A DNA stretch of 64,000 nucleotides from Sipunculus nudus (GCA_026874595.1 CM049306.1:110620142-110684141), one strand, 5' to 3'. Counted from the stretch's first letter, positions 1 through 10,899 are shown. Translations and numbers: made by a program. Notes: generated by a model not told the origin, from the letters alone.

Positions 1-1083
1 AGCACTGTAGATTTAATTTTCACAGCATGTACACCTAAGGATTTAATCTGTTAATTCTGAAATTTGACAATACAGGCTGCATTATTAGCCTAGTTATTGA
101 ATATTTTTGGAGGCTCTTGTTGTATTCCCTCACATTGTCAAGCAGTCCACTTTGGTCACTGCAGGTCATTCACTGCAGCTCTCTATGCTCCCCACGTTAA
201 ATAAATTCTTTTTGATAGGACTTGGACAATTTTGATTTTTTTAAAGAAAAAAATTTCAGGAATTTAATCCTAATATTCAAATGTGATAAAATATTAGGAT
301 CTAATGTAAGTGCTAACTGACAAGATTTAAGAAGATATAAATACTTTGTAGCATTTCATTCATATCTCTTAAAGTTGGCGGGGCCTAGTTGTGAATAACA
401 CTGTTAACTTGGTATTAAAAATAGGAATATTGGTCAAACTTTGTGGGATTAATTTTTAACTCATATGGCCATATATTTAACTTTTGAAAACTTAATTACC
501 TTCACACATGATTTGTTTATGAAATGTTACTTTTATATAACACTTACTGTACTTGTTCCCTTGTTGCATCACTAAATGGTTTAGCTCATGTCCATTATTC
601 TATAATTTACAGAGTTTCATTTTAGCAGGGCCATTTTCTCATAGCTTTTCTAATGATAATATACATGAAAAACCCAAAGAAAGAAAAATATTTTGCAGTT
701 ACTAATATTTTCCAAAATTCAGCTGAGCGATGTGACCTGTGGGTCCCTTTTTTGTTTTAAAGACTTTTTTTAAAGACTTTAACAAATAGCACTTAAACAT
801 AGTCAATACTGGTACTTGTTCAACAAAAAAACTGGTAGTATATGGTTACTGCAGCATTTGACTGCTAATTAAGCTCTATGTAGGTTTTTAACGGGTCAGT
901 ATATCACAGAGGACATTAAGAAATTATATCAACAAGTAACTTTGGGCGTGCTGCTGACTCTGGATTTTTCTACAGCTACCTGTAAATAGCAGGACTAAAA
1001 AAGGAGATTGTTCTTAGCTTTCTGTTGATGTATAGAACAGGCACATAGTCATTCAACAGAGGCAACAGCATAAGCTTTTTTTT
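1..1083. other. AT-rich non-coding stretch
   Basis: No convincing coding region, RNA gene or organised repeat is visible on either strand. The composition is AT-rich with short homopolymer runs. Confidence 0.6.
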
Positions 1084-1240
1084 TATGCCCCCGCCACAAA
1101 GTGGCCGGGGCATATAGTTTTACCCATGTCCGTCATTCCGTCATTCCATCATTCCGAAATCAAACAGTTGTACGGACTTTTTTTCGCAATGCCTGCAGAT
1201 ATTGGCCTGATATTTGGTGTGGGCAGATAATGACCAGTTA
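1084..1240 (+). repeat. 5' part of a hairpin-capped repeat, split by the Ngaro-like element
   Basis: It opens with a strong hairpin at 1084-1114 (GCCCCCGCCAC pairing with GTGGCCGGGGC, with one mismatch) followed by GTCCGTCATTCC-type short repeats. The segment around 1185-1240 matches units in 9087-9600 (shared GCCTGCAGATATTGGCCTGA and GCAGATAATGACCAGTTA). The other half therefore lies at 9087-9731. The layout of 5' hairpin, internal tandem units and 3' hairpin followed by CTAG resembles non-autonomous Helentron/Helitron elements; the class is inference. Confidence 0.7.
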
Positions 1241-1522
1241 TTACAATTATTGAACAGAGGTCAATAAGCTTTTTATGGGTCGACTGGTAGTCCATTTACT
1301 CCAGCGGATAATTGTTCAAATTAACCGCTTGAAGTAGTCCGGTTACATATGATGTATCCTGTTGCTACCGTCAGCCGTCTGGGCCAATCACGCTCTGGTA
1401 CTACTTTTCTTCTGCGGTCGCAGTACCGCCGTTATGCATAACAATAAATAGGGGGAGGCCGGGTGGGACGGCAACATTTTTTCCACAACTGCTGATTGAC
1501 AACTAGTTTACATTTGGATATT
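1241..1522 (+). repeat. Split direct repeat A1 (left terminus of element 1)
   Basis: It matches 8206-8487 base for base apart from a few substitutions, with no length difference. It starts at TTACAATTATTGAACAGAGG immediately after the host-repeat sequence GACCAGTTA. It presumably holds the promoter, but no motif was proven. Confidence 0.9.
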
Positions 1523-1848
1523 TACGACATCGCTACTACAGCTGCCAAGAAACGACCTCATTTGGCCTGCTATTATACAACGAAGGATGCGAGACGCCCT
1601 GATATTTCCACCGCTTGGATCGGCCCCGACGACAACACAACTGGCTCAACACCATCACACTATTCACAGGGACAAAAACAGCATCGTTCCAACAAAGCAT
1701 AGATCCGACTTAATTATAAGGTACAGTAATCAATTGCCTTCAATTTATCAACCTATAGCTTAAACCCCCCACGTCGTCTAAGGGATCGTAAGTTACTAAG
1801 AAAAGGAGCTCAGATACCGTCGATCAGGACGATCGGACACTTATCAAG

Positions 1849-2463
1849 ATGGCGGCGTTTGTTTATAGTAGCACCCTCATTTTGGGAGCCTCAGAGTCCC
1901 GTAGGCTTAACGAGCAGTTGTTAAAGGATCCTAAACCCCCCCTCAAACAAAATTTTGGTTTCGACGAGGATACCGTCAAAATACACGTTCATGGTACGGG
2001 GGGACGGCTAGCGTCAGATATAGGCAAGCACGATTTATGGATAGTACACGAAATCCAACCGGATGTTGTTATATTAGCAGTGGGAGGGAATGACCTTTCG
2101 TTGGAAGGTTACCGGGGCAGGCCAGAGGTCGTGGGTTACAACTTGTCTGTTTTGGCCGAATATCTTCACCAGGAATTAGACGTTTCTAAAGTAGTAGCTT
2201 CTTCTTTCGGGCCACGTTTTCCTCCATTTTGCGGCAGGGATTACCCCTCCAATTATCAACACAGGGTGGATATTGCAAATAACTACTTGGATGTCGTGCT
2301 AGGGGACGCCTCATACACCACTTTCTGGGATAACTCGAAGCATTTTAAATGGGGCCCTCACTTGTATGGCCCAGATGGTGTTCATTTTAACTGGACTGGC
2401 ACCAAATGTTGGTACAAAAGTTTAAGAGGTTGCCTTGTTCAAGCCTTTTGGAATCAACTGTAG
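1849..2463 (+). CDS. SGNH/GDSL-type hydrolase of element 1, 204 aa, intact
   Basis: This ORF encodes a small esterase-like protein. The SGNH blocks are all visible: block I LILGASES with nucleophile candidate Ser15, block III VGGND with Gly80 and Asn81, and block V DGVH with Asp176 and His179. The usual GDS is GAS here. The start ATG at 1849 sits in a good context (AAG before, G after). It lies 5' of gag and is separated from it by about 960 bp of repetitive spacer, so it is probably its own translation unit. SGNH-type hydrolase ORFs are reported in Ngaro-type elements and in some CR1-like LINEs; the role in the retroelement cycle is not established. It is the only undamaged ORF of the element. 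Confidence 0.82.
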   Translation: MAAFVYSSTLILGASESRRLNEQLLKDPKPPLKQNFGFDEDTVKIHVHGTGGRLASDIGKHDLWIVHEIQPDVVILAVGGNDLSLEGYRGRPEVVGYNLSVLAEYLHQELDVSKVVASSFGPRFPPFCGRDYPSNYQHRVDIANNYLDVVLGDASYTTFWDNSKHFKWGPHLYGPDGVHFNWTGTKCWYKSLRGCLVQAFWNQL

Positions 2464-3422
2464 CAGTATATTGATATATAGAGTACCATGATCATGCAAA
2501 TGTTTGTCCCTGTTATGTGCAAAAAAAAAAGATGCTGGAGCAGCCAGGATCACATAGTGATCCCCTCCAAAAACGTGGGTAGTAATCAAGGCTTATAATA
2601 CAGATGAGTGGTTAGAATGAGACCACCTGGTGTTTACGTAAATGGTATTGAGTTTTTTTTTTTTTTTTTTTGGGCACTTGTATTATACACACAGGGCTAA
2701 GTATATAAACATAAATTTATATTGATAGCATTTACAGAAATAATGTAGAGACTAAAAGATGCTTCGACAGCCTTGATTATGTCATAATCACCACTTTTAT
2801 AAACATGTTACAACACGCCACTGTATGTTCATGTATTGGGTGTGTTTGTGCACATATGTATTTCATGCACTTGTATATATGTTATAATACAATTTAAAAA
2901 AAAAAAAAAAAATTGTAGAGCCATCACTTGTATATAGTATGGTCTAAAAGATGCTTTGTCGGCCAATTAAGTGTGTGCACTTTCAGGCTTCTACTGACAA
3001 AAAGATGCTGGATAGCCAGTCATATACATATGGATATATACGAAGATATATTTTTATAAAAAAAAAAAATGCTTGATTTGCCAATTAAAATTTCATCCTG
3101 CCGGGATGATACCAAAATATGCAGGGAGAGCATTCAGTGGCATGCACTTACAGGCTACTACTGGCAAAAAGATGCGTGGACAGCCAGCCATATGTGTGGA
3201 TATATATATATATATATAGGTGTATATATATATAAATATATACATTTTAAAAAAAAAAAAGATGCCTGTCGATTGGCCACTTAAAATTTCATCCTGCTGG
3301 CATGATTAAAAAATTTGCAGGGAGAGCATTCTCAGACACTGGTCAGTGAATGCGTTGTTAACTTAGCAACAGGTTACTAACACTATCTTACATCACTGCG
3401 CCCTTAATCTCAATTTTACAGG
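2464..3422 (+). repeat. Degenerate tandem repeats between hydrolase and gag
   Basis: Units contain oligo-A followed by GATGCT..(G/C)ACAGCC or GATTTGCCAATTAAAATTTC. Good copies lie around 3063-3180 and 3250-3330 (both with TTCATCCTGC and GCAGGGAGAGCATTC). AT and AC-like simple sequence occurs at 3200-3245. No gene was seen. A comparable repeat zone precedes gag in element 2 (25740-26190). Confidence 0.65.
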
Positions 3423-4614
3423 ATGTCTGGCAGAGGTAGACGAGCAAAGAGGTTGCCGGCTCGCTTCGCAGATGCGCATGCGCAACCGGCCAAGAGGACC
3501 CGCTTGTCTGGACAAGCACTCAGAACGCCATTGAGGACACCGTCTTCATCTTCTGGTCAAAATCGGCGAGATTGTCCACAGGATCAAGCTACAGCTACCA
3601 ATGGTGCCCCCGCTGAGGTGTTGACTCAGCTGATGACCTCGGTGTCTGACCTTCAAAAAGAGGTCGCAGCACTGAGGGCCGACCGCGATCAGGCAAATTA
3701 CAGACGCGACGATAGAGCTTCCTCAGCTGAAAGTGGGGTGGATGACAGTGACAATGACCTCCTAGAAGAGATCACACATGATGCTGTTTTGCGGAGTGAC
3801 AGGTGAGGAAACAATCAGACCAGGTGTACAGGCTAGTTGCAATAGCAGGGAAGGGGATCATGTTTCTCTTAGTTCCTCCGTAGCTCGGTCGGTAAGAGAG
3901 GATATTTGGGCAGATAAATTTATTGATCTTAGATCACTGATTAGCTCAGAACAACAGGACAATTATTACTTGGAATGTGGGGGTTCTGAAGTCGATGGGG
4001 ATGCAGTAACAATTAGGTGGGCTAAAAAGAAATCTATCCCTATTAGTTCAATTAATCAGTGGACGGATGCGTTCATCATATTTGTAGCCATATACACTGA
4101 AAAACAACCATCAGAGGGTCCTAGGCTTATGAAGCACATGTCAACTGTGCGCAAAATTGCAGCCAAGGGAGGGGACTGGGCATACTACGATAAAGAATTC
4201 CGGAAAAGGAGGGCAGAATTTAAGTTAGACTGGGATCGTGTGCATTCAGAGCTATACCAGGAAGCCCGTATGGCCAGCATAAACTCCAGACAGGGTAACT
4301 TTGCCTCAAGACAACCAAAACACATAGACCATAAATTCTCTAGGCGTTCGTTCTCTGAACCACAGGTTCACACCTCATATAGTAAGGGTCAAGGAACTAG
4401 AACCCCAGCCTTTCAAGGCAAACAGGACTCTGTCTGTTGGAAGTACAATAGGGGACAGTTCTGTGGGGGCTGTAGTTATCAACACATGTGCTCTAAGTGT
4501 AAGGGGTCCCACTCTGTGAAGGACTGTCCTTATCTGGTAGCCAATACCCAAAGCAACTGGCCCTTTCGTGCAAACCCCAGTAAAAGCCCAGCTACTCGAA
4601 AACAAACTTACTAG
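3423..4614 (+). CDS. Gag-like protein of element 1, probably spliced (3423-3802 joined to 3873-4614)
   Basis: The first ORF (3423-3806) is basic and Ser/Pro rich at the N-terminus, then has a coiled-coil-like stretch (LTQLMTSVSDLQKEVAALRA). The second ORF (3778-4614) carries a conserved gag body (NQWTDAFIIFVAIYTE; PRLMKHMSTVR) and a C-terminal Cys-rich zinc-finger region with CGGC..HMCSKC and HSVKDCP. The two frames overlap by 29 nt. Removing a GT-AG intron at 3803-3872 joins them in phase (AG plus T gives Ser, then SSVARSV). Without splicing, a frameshift or reinitiation would be needed. The body matches the element 2 protein at 24891-25313 (NQWISAFTVYMAVLTE; PRLLKHM). Role: probable nucleic-acid-binding capsid-like protein. 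Confidence 0.72.
3803..3872 (+). other. Candidate 70-nt spliceosomal intron within gag
   Basis: The donor is CAG|GTGAGG and the acceptor is TTTCTCTTAG|TTCC with a pyrimidine run. Joining preserves the codon phase between the two gag frames. Element 2 has a GTGAGT donor at the equivalent point (about 25337 on the minus strand), but its frames are not restored by the matching acceptor. The intron is inferred, without RNA evidence. Confidence 0.55.
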
Positions 4615-5992
4615 TGTAGGGTACAATACTAAGAAAATAAAATATTTGTCAGAAGGGTTCAGTAAAGGTTTCAGTTTGCATTGCTTGGCTCCACCTGAGG
4701 GAAAGACCCAAAAGAACTTAAAATCTGCCTATGACCATCCTTGTATTGTTTGGAAAAAATTGAACAAAGAGATATAGGCCGGAAGAGTGGCAGGCCCTTT
4801 TCCACAACCACCGATAGATAAACTAGTTTGTTCTCCCTTAGGCGTATGTCCGAAAAAACACCCAGGAGATTACAGGTTGATACATCACCTGTCTTTCCCC
4901 GAAGGTAGCTCAGTAAATGATGGGATCCCCAGAGCCTACTCTATGGTTCAATATGCCAACATTACACAAGCCATTGATACAATTAAACAATTAGGCAAAG
5001 GTACATATTTAGCAAAATCGGACGTGGAATCAGCTTTTAGACTGATACCCGTTCATCCAAAGGAGCAATTTTTACTAGGATTCCATTGGGACGGGTTCTA
5101 TTTTTTCGACAGATGCCTGCCAATGGGCTGTTTGGCAAGCTGTAGGATTTTTGAAGAATTTTCCAGCGCCCTGGAATTTATTGTACGAAAAAACACTGGT
5201 TTTCTGAAAGTTTGTGCCTCACTAGGTGTGCCTATTGCTAGAGATAAGACTATGGGGCCCACCAGCGCACTGTCCTTTTTAGGCATAGAGCTAGATACAG
5301 TGCAACAAGTGGCCCGGCTTCCACAGGACAAGTTAGCAAAATGCAGGGACATTATTGTTTCTCTACTAGCCAAGAAAAAAGCAACCTTAAAGTCCCTTCA
5401 ATCCCTAATTGGTGTTTTAAATTTCGCTACCAGCGTCGTTCCGGGTAGACCATTTCTACGCAGGCTTATAGACCTCACCATGGGCCTAAGAAAACCCTTC
5501 CATAAGGTAAAACTGTCAAGAGAGGCAAAAAATGATCTCAAAATGTGGCTAACATTCCTTGAAAAATATAATGGGAAAAGTTTTTTCCGTACAGGCTATG
5601 TTCTCAGTTCAAAATATTTGAACCTGTTCACTGATGCTGCACAGCAGTTTGGCTTTGCAGCCATCCTGGGTCCTAGCTGGTTCTATGGCCCTTAGCCCCA
5701 AGAATGGAAGACGTATAATATAGTGGTCTTGGAACTGCTACCTATCGTGCTGGCTATGGAAGTGTGGGGACCTCAGTTAGCAAACAAACAAATCTGCTTG
5801 CACACCGATAACATGGCCCTCGTTCACATCCTTAATAAACAAACATCGAAGGACAAGAAAACAATGATTCTGGTTAGACGGATGGTATTAACTTGCCTAA
5901 AACACAACATTTTCTTCAGAGCCGAACATATTGCTGGATCAAAAAACTTGCTAGCAGACTGTCTTTCTCGTTTCCAGGTGGACAAATTCTGA
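4568..5992 (+). pseudogene. Reverse transcriptase-RNase H of element 1, inactivated
   Basis: The frame starts opposite the end of gag (QTPVKAQLLENK matching the element 2 start MTTPVDPAILL) but the ATG is replaced by GTG. RT blocks are visible: CPKKHPGDYRLIHHLS, the first catalytic Asp in LAKSDVESAF, and LPMGCLASC. An in-frame deletion of about 27 codons near 5198 removes the whole VLDD catalytic box present in element 2. In-frame TAG codons occur at 4775-4777 and 5693-5695. RNase H follows (LNLFTDAAQQFGF; LHTDNMALVHILN; AGSKNLLADCLSRF). The deletion alone makes the enzyme inactive. Confidence 0.88.
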
Positions 5993-6968
5993 CGAGAAAG
6001 TCAGAATATGGAAGCTTCCCCCACTCCGTATCCTCCATTGCCACCATCTCTAACCTGAGGGCAGCTGGCACACACCTAGTAAAACAGAGCTTGGCTAAAT
6101 CCACTGAAGGCGCTTATGCCAGTGTGTGGAAAAAACTTAGAACATTTTGCAATGAAATAGGCAAACCTGAAAAAGCTTCGCCACCTGTCAACCCTGCAAC
6201 AGTCTTTTTGTTTCTAACCAGCCTCTTCACTATAAAAGGAGTCCTGGGAAGCTCACTTTTAACCTATTTTTCGGCGATAGCATATGTCCACAAGATCCGT
6301 TCATTGCCTGACCCGACAGAGTCCCTTGCAGTTAAAAGACTGTTACTAGGCGCTAAGAAGTGCCGTCCGTCAAAAGACATTAGGCTTCCAATTACAGCCA
6401 GCATTCTCAATCGGTTATGTAACTCCCTACAAGGACATTCCTACTATGATAGAACAATGCTGCGGGCCTTTAATTTATAGTCTGTTTTCATGGGTTTTTC
6501 AGGGTTGGGGAGCTTGTTGCACGATCAAAGGACAGTAAGTTAACCGTGGTGCAGTTGAGGGATGTAAAGTGTTTGGGAAAATCAGCTAGGGTATACGTTA
6601 TAGAAATTCTCATTAGGTGTGCAAAAAATTTACAGGCTGGTAGCTTAGATAAAGTAAGTTTTCGAAAGCGCGACAAGATGTGTCCAGTAGCAGCTATAAC
6701 TGAATTCCTAAAGCTTCGGGGCAGCAGTCCAGGTCCATTATTTAGCTACCCAGGCGGAACGCCATTTTTAAGGTCAAAATTTGATAGTTCATTAAAAACA
6801 GCCGTGACACAAGCAGGGTTGCATGGTTGTTACTCAGGTCATTCATTTCGAATTGGAGCAGCAACAGAGGCTGCAGCAAATGGGCTATCTGACTCTCAGA
6901 TCAGAGACATGGGTAGATGGCGTTCAAACGCTTTCCGCTCCTACATAAGAACGCATTCCTTACAGTAA
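5893..6968 (+). pseudogene. Tyrosine recombinase of element 1, one frameshift
   Basis: The reading frame begins inside the RNase H end in another frame, as is usual for this class, and runs to 6480. It then shifts to a second frame (about 6495-6968) at the run of T bases near 6495. The N-terminal SAM-like core-binding part contains TEGAYASVWKKLRTFCNEIG and ATVFLFLTSLF. The catalytic part shows the first Arg in FFRVGELV, then the HxxR box GHSFRIGAAT and the final GRWRSNAFRSYIR with the Tyr. This enzyme would integrate circular cDNA by recombination, without a target duplication. The frameshift inactivates this copy; the active-site residues themselves look intact. Confidence 0.87.
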
Positions 6969-7235
6969 GTGAGCTATGATCTCTTAGCTTTATCTGAATA
7001 AAATCATAGCCAAAAGTGTAAGATAGGAAGTAGCATTGTCCAGTGTTGCATTGCTAAGCAGGTGTAACCGAGAGTGGACATTTGCACAGTATGCAGTGTA
7101 TTAAAGAGTTTACATATTTAACAGAGCTTAACAGTGTCTCGACATGTTACTTATTAGTAGCTTCAGGTATCCCTTCAGTCTCAGGTATTTAGGCATGGTG
7201 CTTGTTGGTAGCTTTAACAGGGTATTCTTCAGTCT

Positions 7236-7735
7236 CAGGTGGCTAGGCGGGTGCACCCGAGAGCGGGCACTTGCAAAGTATACACGTAAATAGCTCAGAT
7301 GAATAAACATTTAGTTGTTGGGCAGCTAAGTGCATTTTCCTATCCCAGGTAGCTAGGCAAGTGTACCCGAGAGTGGATACTTGCATCAGTTTAAGTAGAA
7401 CGATAACACCAGGTGCACCCAAGAGCGGGCACTTGCAAAGTGTACATGTAAATAGCTCAGATGAATAAACATTTAGTTGTTGGACAGCTTAGTGCATTTT
7501 TCTGTCCCAGGTAGCTAGGCAAGTGTACCCGAGAGTGGATACTTGCATCAGTTTAAGTAGAACGATAACACCAGGTGCACCCGAGAGCGGGCACTTGCAA
7601 AGTGTACATGTAAATAGCCCAGATGAATAAACATTTAGTTGTTGGGCAGCTTAGTGCATTTTTCTATCCCAGGTAGCTAGGCAAGTGTACCCGAGAGTGG
7701 ATACTTGCATCAGTTAAAGTAGAACGATAGAATCG
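7236..7735 (+). repeat. 162-bp tandem array with hairpins, 3' of the recombinase
   Basis: Units start at 7323, 7485 and 7647 (period 162), with a partial unit before them. Each has two hairpin-like motifs: CAAGTG...TACTTG around CCCGAGAG and GTGC...GCAC around ACCCGAGAGCGG. AATAAA-type signals (GATGAATAAACATT) recur. This parallels the hairpin arrays 3' of element 2. Confidence 0.85.
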
Positions 7736-7999
7736 GGTAACACATTATTCCAGCATATTCCTTAAGCTCAGTAGGAATGGGTACCATATTAAAAGACATC
7801 TTAAAAACACCTGGTCTTTGATTGTTTCCTTACCACTTTATCATATTATATGTGTTCATATAATGACATTATGGCTTGTCTATGCTTTATATAATACTTG
7901 TAATACACAGGACAATAATAAAGTGAAGCCAGGCAGGCCAATAAAGGCTCTAGGATGGGGGGAGATCGCCAAAACAAAAAGTATTTTGACGATCGGTGG

Positions 8000-8205
8000 C
8001 CGTTTTGGTTTCCCCATCTTTGCATTCTTCTTTTGGTATCAGAATAAAAGGTCTTTGGGGACCGCCTCTTGGCGGTCCAAAATTTTTGACACAAGACGGG
8101 AGTGTTGTTTTACTGAGTGAATGCGAATGCAAACTGAGCTAGAGCCTTTATTGCCCTGCCTATCTCCCTCAGCCACATGCTAAAACTAAAAAGGCTGACC
8201 CATAA
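8000..8205 (+). repeat. Split direct repeat B1 of element 1
   Basis: It matches 8881-9086 with few changes and no length difference. It contains an internal inverted repeat at the GGGGACCGCC / GGCGGTCC sequence (8058-8079). It ends in CCCATAA directly against A2. Confidence 0.9.
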
Positions 8206-8487
8206 TTACAATTATTGAACAGAGGTCAATAAGCTTTTTATGGGTCGACTGGTAGTCCATTTACTCCAGCGGATAATTGTTCAAATTATTCGCTTGAAGT
8301 AGTCCGGTTACATATGATGTATCCTGTTGCTACCGTCAGCCGTCTGGGCCAATCACGCTCTGGTACTACTTTTCTTCCGCGGTCGCAGTACCGCCGTTAT
8401 GCATAACAATAAATAGGGGGAGGCCGGGTGGGACGGCAACATTTTTTCCACAACTGCTGATTGACAACTAGTTTACGTTTGGATATT
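8206..8487 (+). repeat. Split direct repeat A2 of element 1
   Basis: A 282-bp copy of A1, abutting B1. The B1-A2 junction equals the joined ends of a circular intermediate. Confidence 0.9.
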
Positions 8488-8880
8488 CCCACCTCCATCC
8501 CCTGCTATCCTCCAGAGCTGTTGTAATTGGTTACAGTTGGTTAACGGTTTTTCTGGTACAGAAGGTGATACAGTGTATGTCAGGTATAAGGTCTTCTATT
8601 CTGGTACTTGCTGTCTAGCGGGCTGTATATGTCGAGTGACGCATGGTGAAGTGCTAACATTTAAACTGCCACAAGAAATGATAGGCATAAATGTATGGAC
8701 TTTTAACAACAATGCCAAAAATAGGAGGACAATTTTGAGGGGCATTTTATTCACAATGGTAAAACAGTCTTGCATACATTTCTATGGACTCGTATGAGCC
8801 TCATATAGAGGACATTGCTATGACATGATCGTTCAAAATGTAATGGCTTACTATATATTTGTTGATGTTGTTTGATGGGG
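8488..8880 (+). other. Unique spacer between A2 and B2
   Basis: 393 bp without similarity elsewhere in the window and without a convincing ORF. A matching gap occurs between A2 and B2 of the non-autonomous element (11526-11688). Confidence 0.6.
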
Positions 8881-9086
8881 CCGTTTTGGTTTCCCCATCT
8901 TTGCATTCTTCTTTTGGTATCAGAATAAAAGGTCTTTGGGGACCGCCAAGAGGCGGTCCAAAATTTTTCCCACAAGACGGGAGTGTTGTTTTACTGAGTG
9001 AATGCGAATGCAAACTGAGCTAGAGCCTTTATTGCCCTGCCTATCTCCCTCAGCCACATGCTAAAACTAAAAAGGCTGACCCATAA
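8881..9086 (+). repeat. Split direct repeat B2 (right terminus of element 1)
   Basis: Copy of B1. Immediately after the terminal CCCATAA the host repeat resumes with CAGATCGAGTTCG. Confidence 0.9.
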
Positions 9087-9731
9087 CAGATCGAGTTCGC
9101 GTTTCGTCCCGGTTGACCTATTTTTGACCGTTTTACGGCTCCTAAACTTAGAAAATTTCATGAAAAATAGAAATTTTCATGACAAATACACATGTACGGA
9201 CTTTTTTTTTGCAGTGCCTGCAGATATTGGCCTGATTTTTGGTGTGTGGGCAGATAATGACCAGTTACAGATTAAGTTCGCATTTCGTCACGGTTGATCT
9301 ACTTTTGACCGTTTTACGGCTCCTAAACTTAGAAAATTTCATGAAAAATAGAAATTTTCATGACAAATACACATGTACAGACTTTTTTTCACAATGCCTG
9401 CAGATATTGGCCTGATTTTTGGTGTGTGGGCAGATAATGACCAGTTACAGATTGAGTTCGGGTTTTGTCCCAGTTGACCTACTTTTGACCATTTCACGGT
9501 GGTCTAACATTAGTGCACGTGTATGGACTTTTTTTCACAGTGCCTGCAGATCTGGCCTGATTTTTGATGTGTTGCTTGATAATGACCCGTAACAGATCGA
9601 GTTTGCATTTTGCCCTTGTTGACCTACTTTTGACCATATGACACCTCCTGAACTTAAAAATTTTTTCAAATTTAACAAATGTTTCTAATTTGCCCCAGTC
9701 GGGGGCATTCGTGTCGTTCCGACACATCTAG
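9087..9731 (+). repeat. 3' part of the hairpin-capped repeat interrupted by element 1
   Basis: About three tandem units of roughly 180 bp (GCCTGCAGATATTGGCCTGA at 9216 and 9396, a diverged copy near 9542), then GCCCCAGTCGGGGGC. A perfect 6-bp stem hairpin GTGTCG/CGACAC at 9711-9725 is followed two bases later by CTAG (9728-9731). A hairpin just before CTAG is the 3' signature of Helitron-type elements. Confidence 0.7.
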
Positions 9732-10680
9732 TTTTCATTTATTTCTTTCCACTGAAATTACCAAATGGGTAAAATAAACATTTAATTTATTGAAATATAT
9801 AAATAAATCTGGTGAGATTACATATTCATGGCTGTAATAAGTTCACTTGCCGCCAGGTGGCACCCCGAATAAATTTCATTAATGCCCTAAGAAAATCACC
9901 ATTACCATTTTTTTAGGGCATACTCTGCAGTCGATACAAATAATGTTCATAAATGAACTAATGTTGCCATGAATTATTACAAAACAATAGCCAATTTTCT
10001 TACCGCTAATGATGCTACACACCGCTGTACGCCGTGAGAGACCCCTGGCTTATGATGTTTTCCTTTCATGTCCAAACTGTGAAACACTTCGTTGCTTGTT
10101 TGTTTACCAGTAATATTTTTGATGTGTAATATTAAGGTGATCAGTGACTCCTGTCAATTTTGTTTGCACCACAGCCGTGATCAAATAAATTTATGCTACC
10201 CTCTCCAGTAAACCGGATAAACAAAAGATTAAAAAGAAGGTAGGGCCAGATGTTGGTTATACATTGCCAACTTTACTACAGAAGGGAATGGATGTAGTGA
10301 ACCTCATGCATGCACGCCTCTCTCGGCCCAGAAACATGCCTCAATTTTCATACCTGATAGGGAAGGGGGGTGGAACGCTTATTAAGCGACCTGCCCAAGT
10401 TTTTCCAGGGCTTATTATAGGGCTGAGTGGCAAGATGGGGCAAGAGATACACTCACACAGGCAAACAGCCACAGGCAACCAAGCAACTTGCTCTGTTCAC
10501 ACTCAACGCAAAGTATTACAAAGCAAAGACACTGTGTGTTGTGGAGAACTTTGGCCGAGACCTTTTAATAGTACAAATGTAACAAGCTCTGTATAGCTTA
10601 TGAACATAACTGTACTTGTACTTATGCCAAATATTTATCCATAGTAAAAAGTTATGAAGAAATTCTATGATATTCTGTAA
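9732..10680. other. Non-coding stretch
   Basis: An ORF of about 110 codons at 10264-10596 has no recognisable features and an undistinguished composition. I see no gene. Confidence 0.5.
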
Positions 10681-10740
10681 AGGTGAGGGTCCAAAAAATG
10701 CCACAGGCTGAAAGCCTCCCTCACCCAAGTTGCTGGTTGC
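10681..10740 (-). repeat. B-repeat fragment of element 2
   Basis: GCCACAGGCTGAAAGCCTCC and the following CACCCAAGT match the start of the B1 repeat at 12774-12806. Similarity stops near 10690. It places a B-type terminus downstream of the element 2 hairpin array and links element 2 to the nested non-autonomous element. Confidence 0.6.
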
Positions 10741-10899
10741 CAAAATATGCAAATCACAAAAATTTTACAAGCTTTGCGAGTGTCCCCTAAGGTTTTGATG
10801 GAGGCATTGTAATTTTGAACTGGCATGCTTAGTTGCTTTATTTAGTGCGAAATAAGAGAAATGGGGGATAAAATTCCACATAAAACCATATTTAAACAG

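Larger units (their letters stand above)
1241..9086 (+). mobile_element. Ngaro-like tyrosine-recombinase retrotransposon with split direct repeats (element 1)
   Basis: A 7.8-kb element with the order A1 (1241-1522), ORFs, B1 (8000-8205), A2 (8206-8487), B2 (8881-9086). A1 and A2 are both 282 bp and nearly identical; B1 and B2 are both 206 bp and nearly identical. B1 and A2 abut exactly, recreating the joined ends of the element. This is the split direct repeat layout known for Ngaro and PAT elements. The genes are an SGNH hydrolase, gag, RT-RNase H and tyrosine recombinase; no methyltransferase was seen, which favours Ngaro over DIRS. It sits inside a repeat whose uninterrupted copies (for example 9259-9275) show the empty site, and there is no target duplication, as expected of recombinase-mediated integration. 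Coding damage in RT and recombinase means this copy is not autonomous. Confidence 0.88.

Noticed and set aside
1496-1702. 68-codon ORF at the end of A1
   Set aside because: Starts at TTG, has no recognisable feature, and lies upstream of the hydrolase ATG in the leader.
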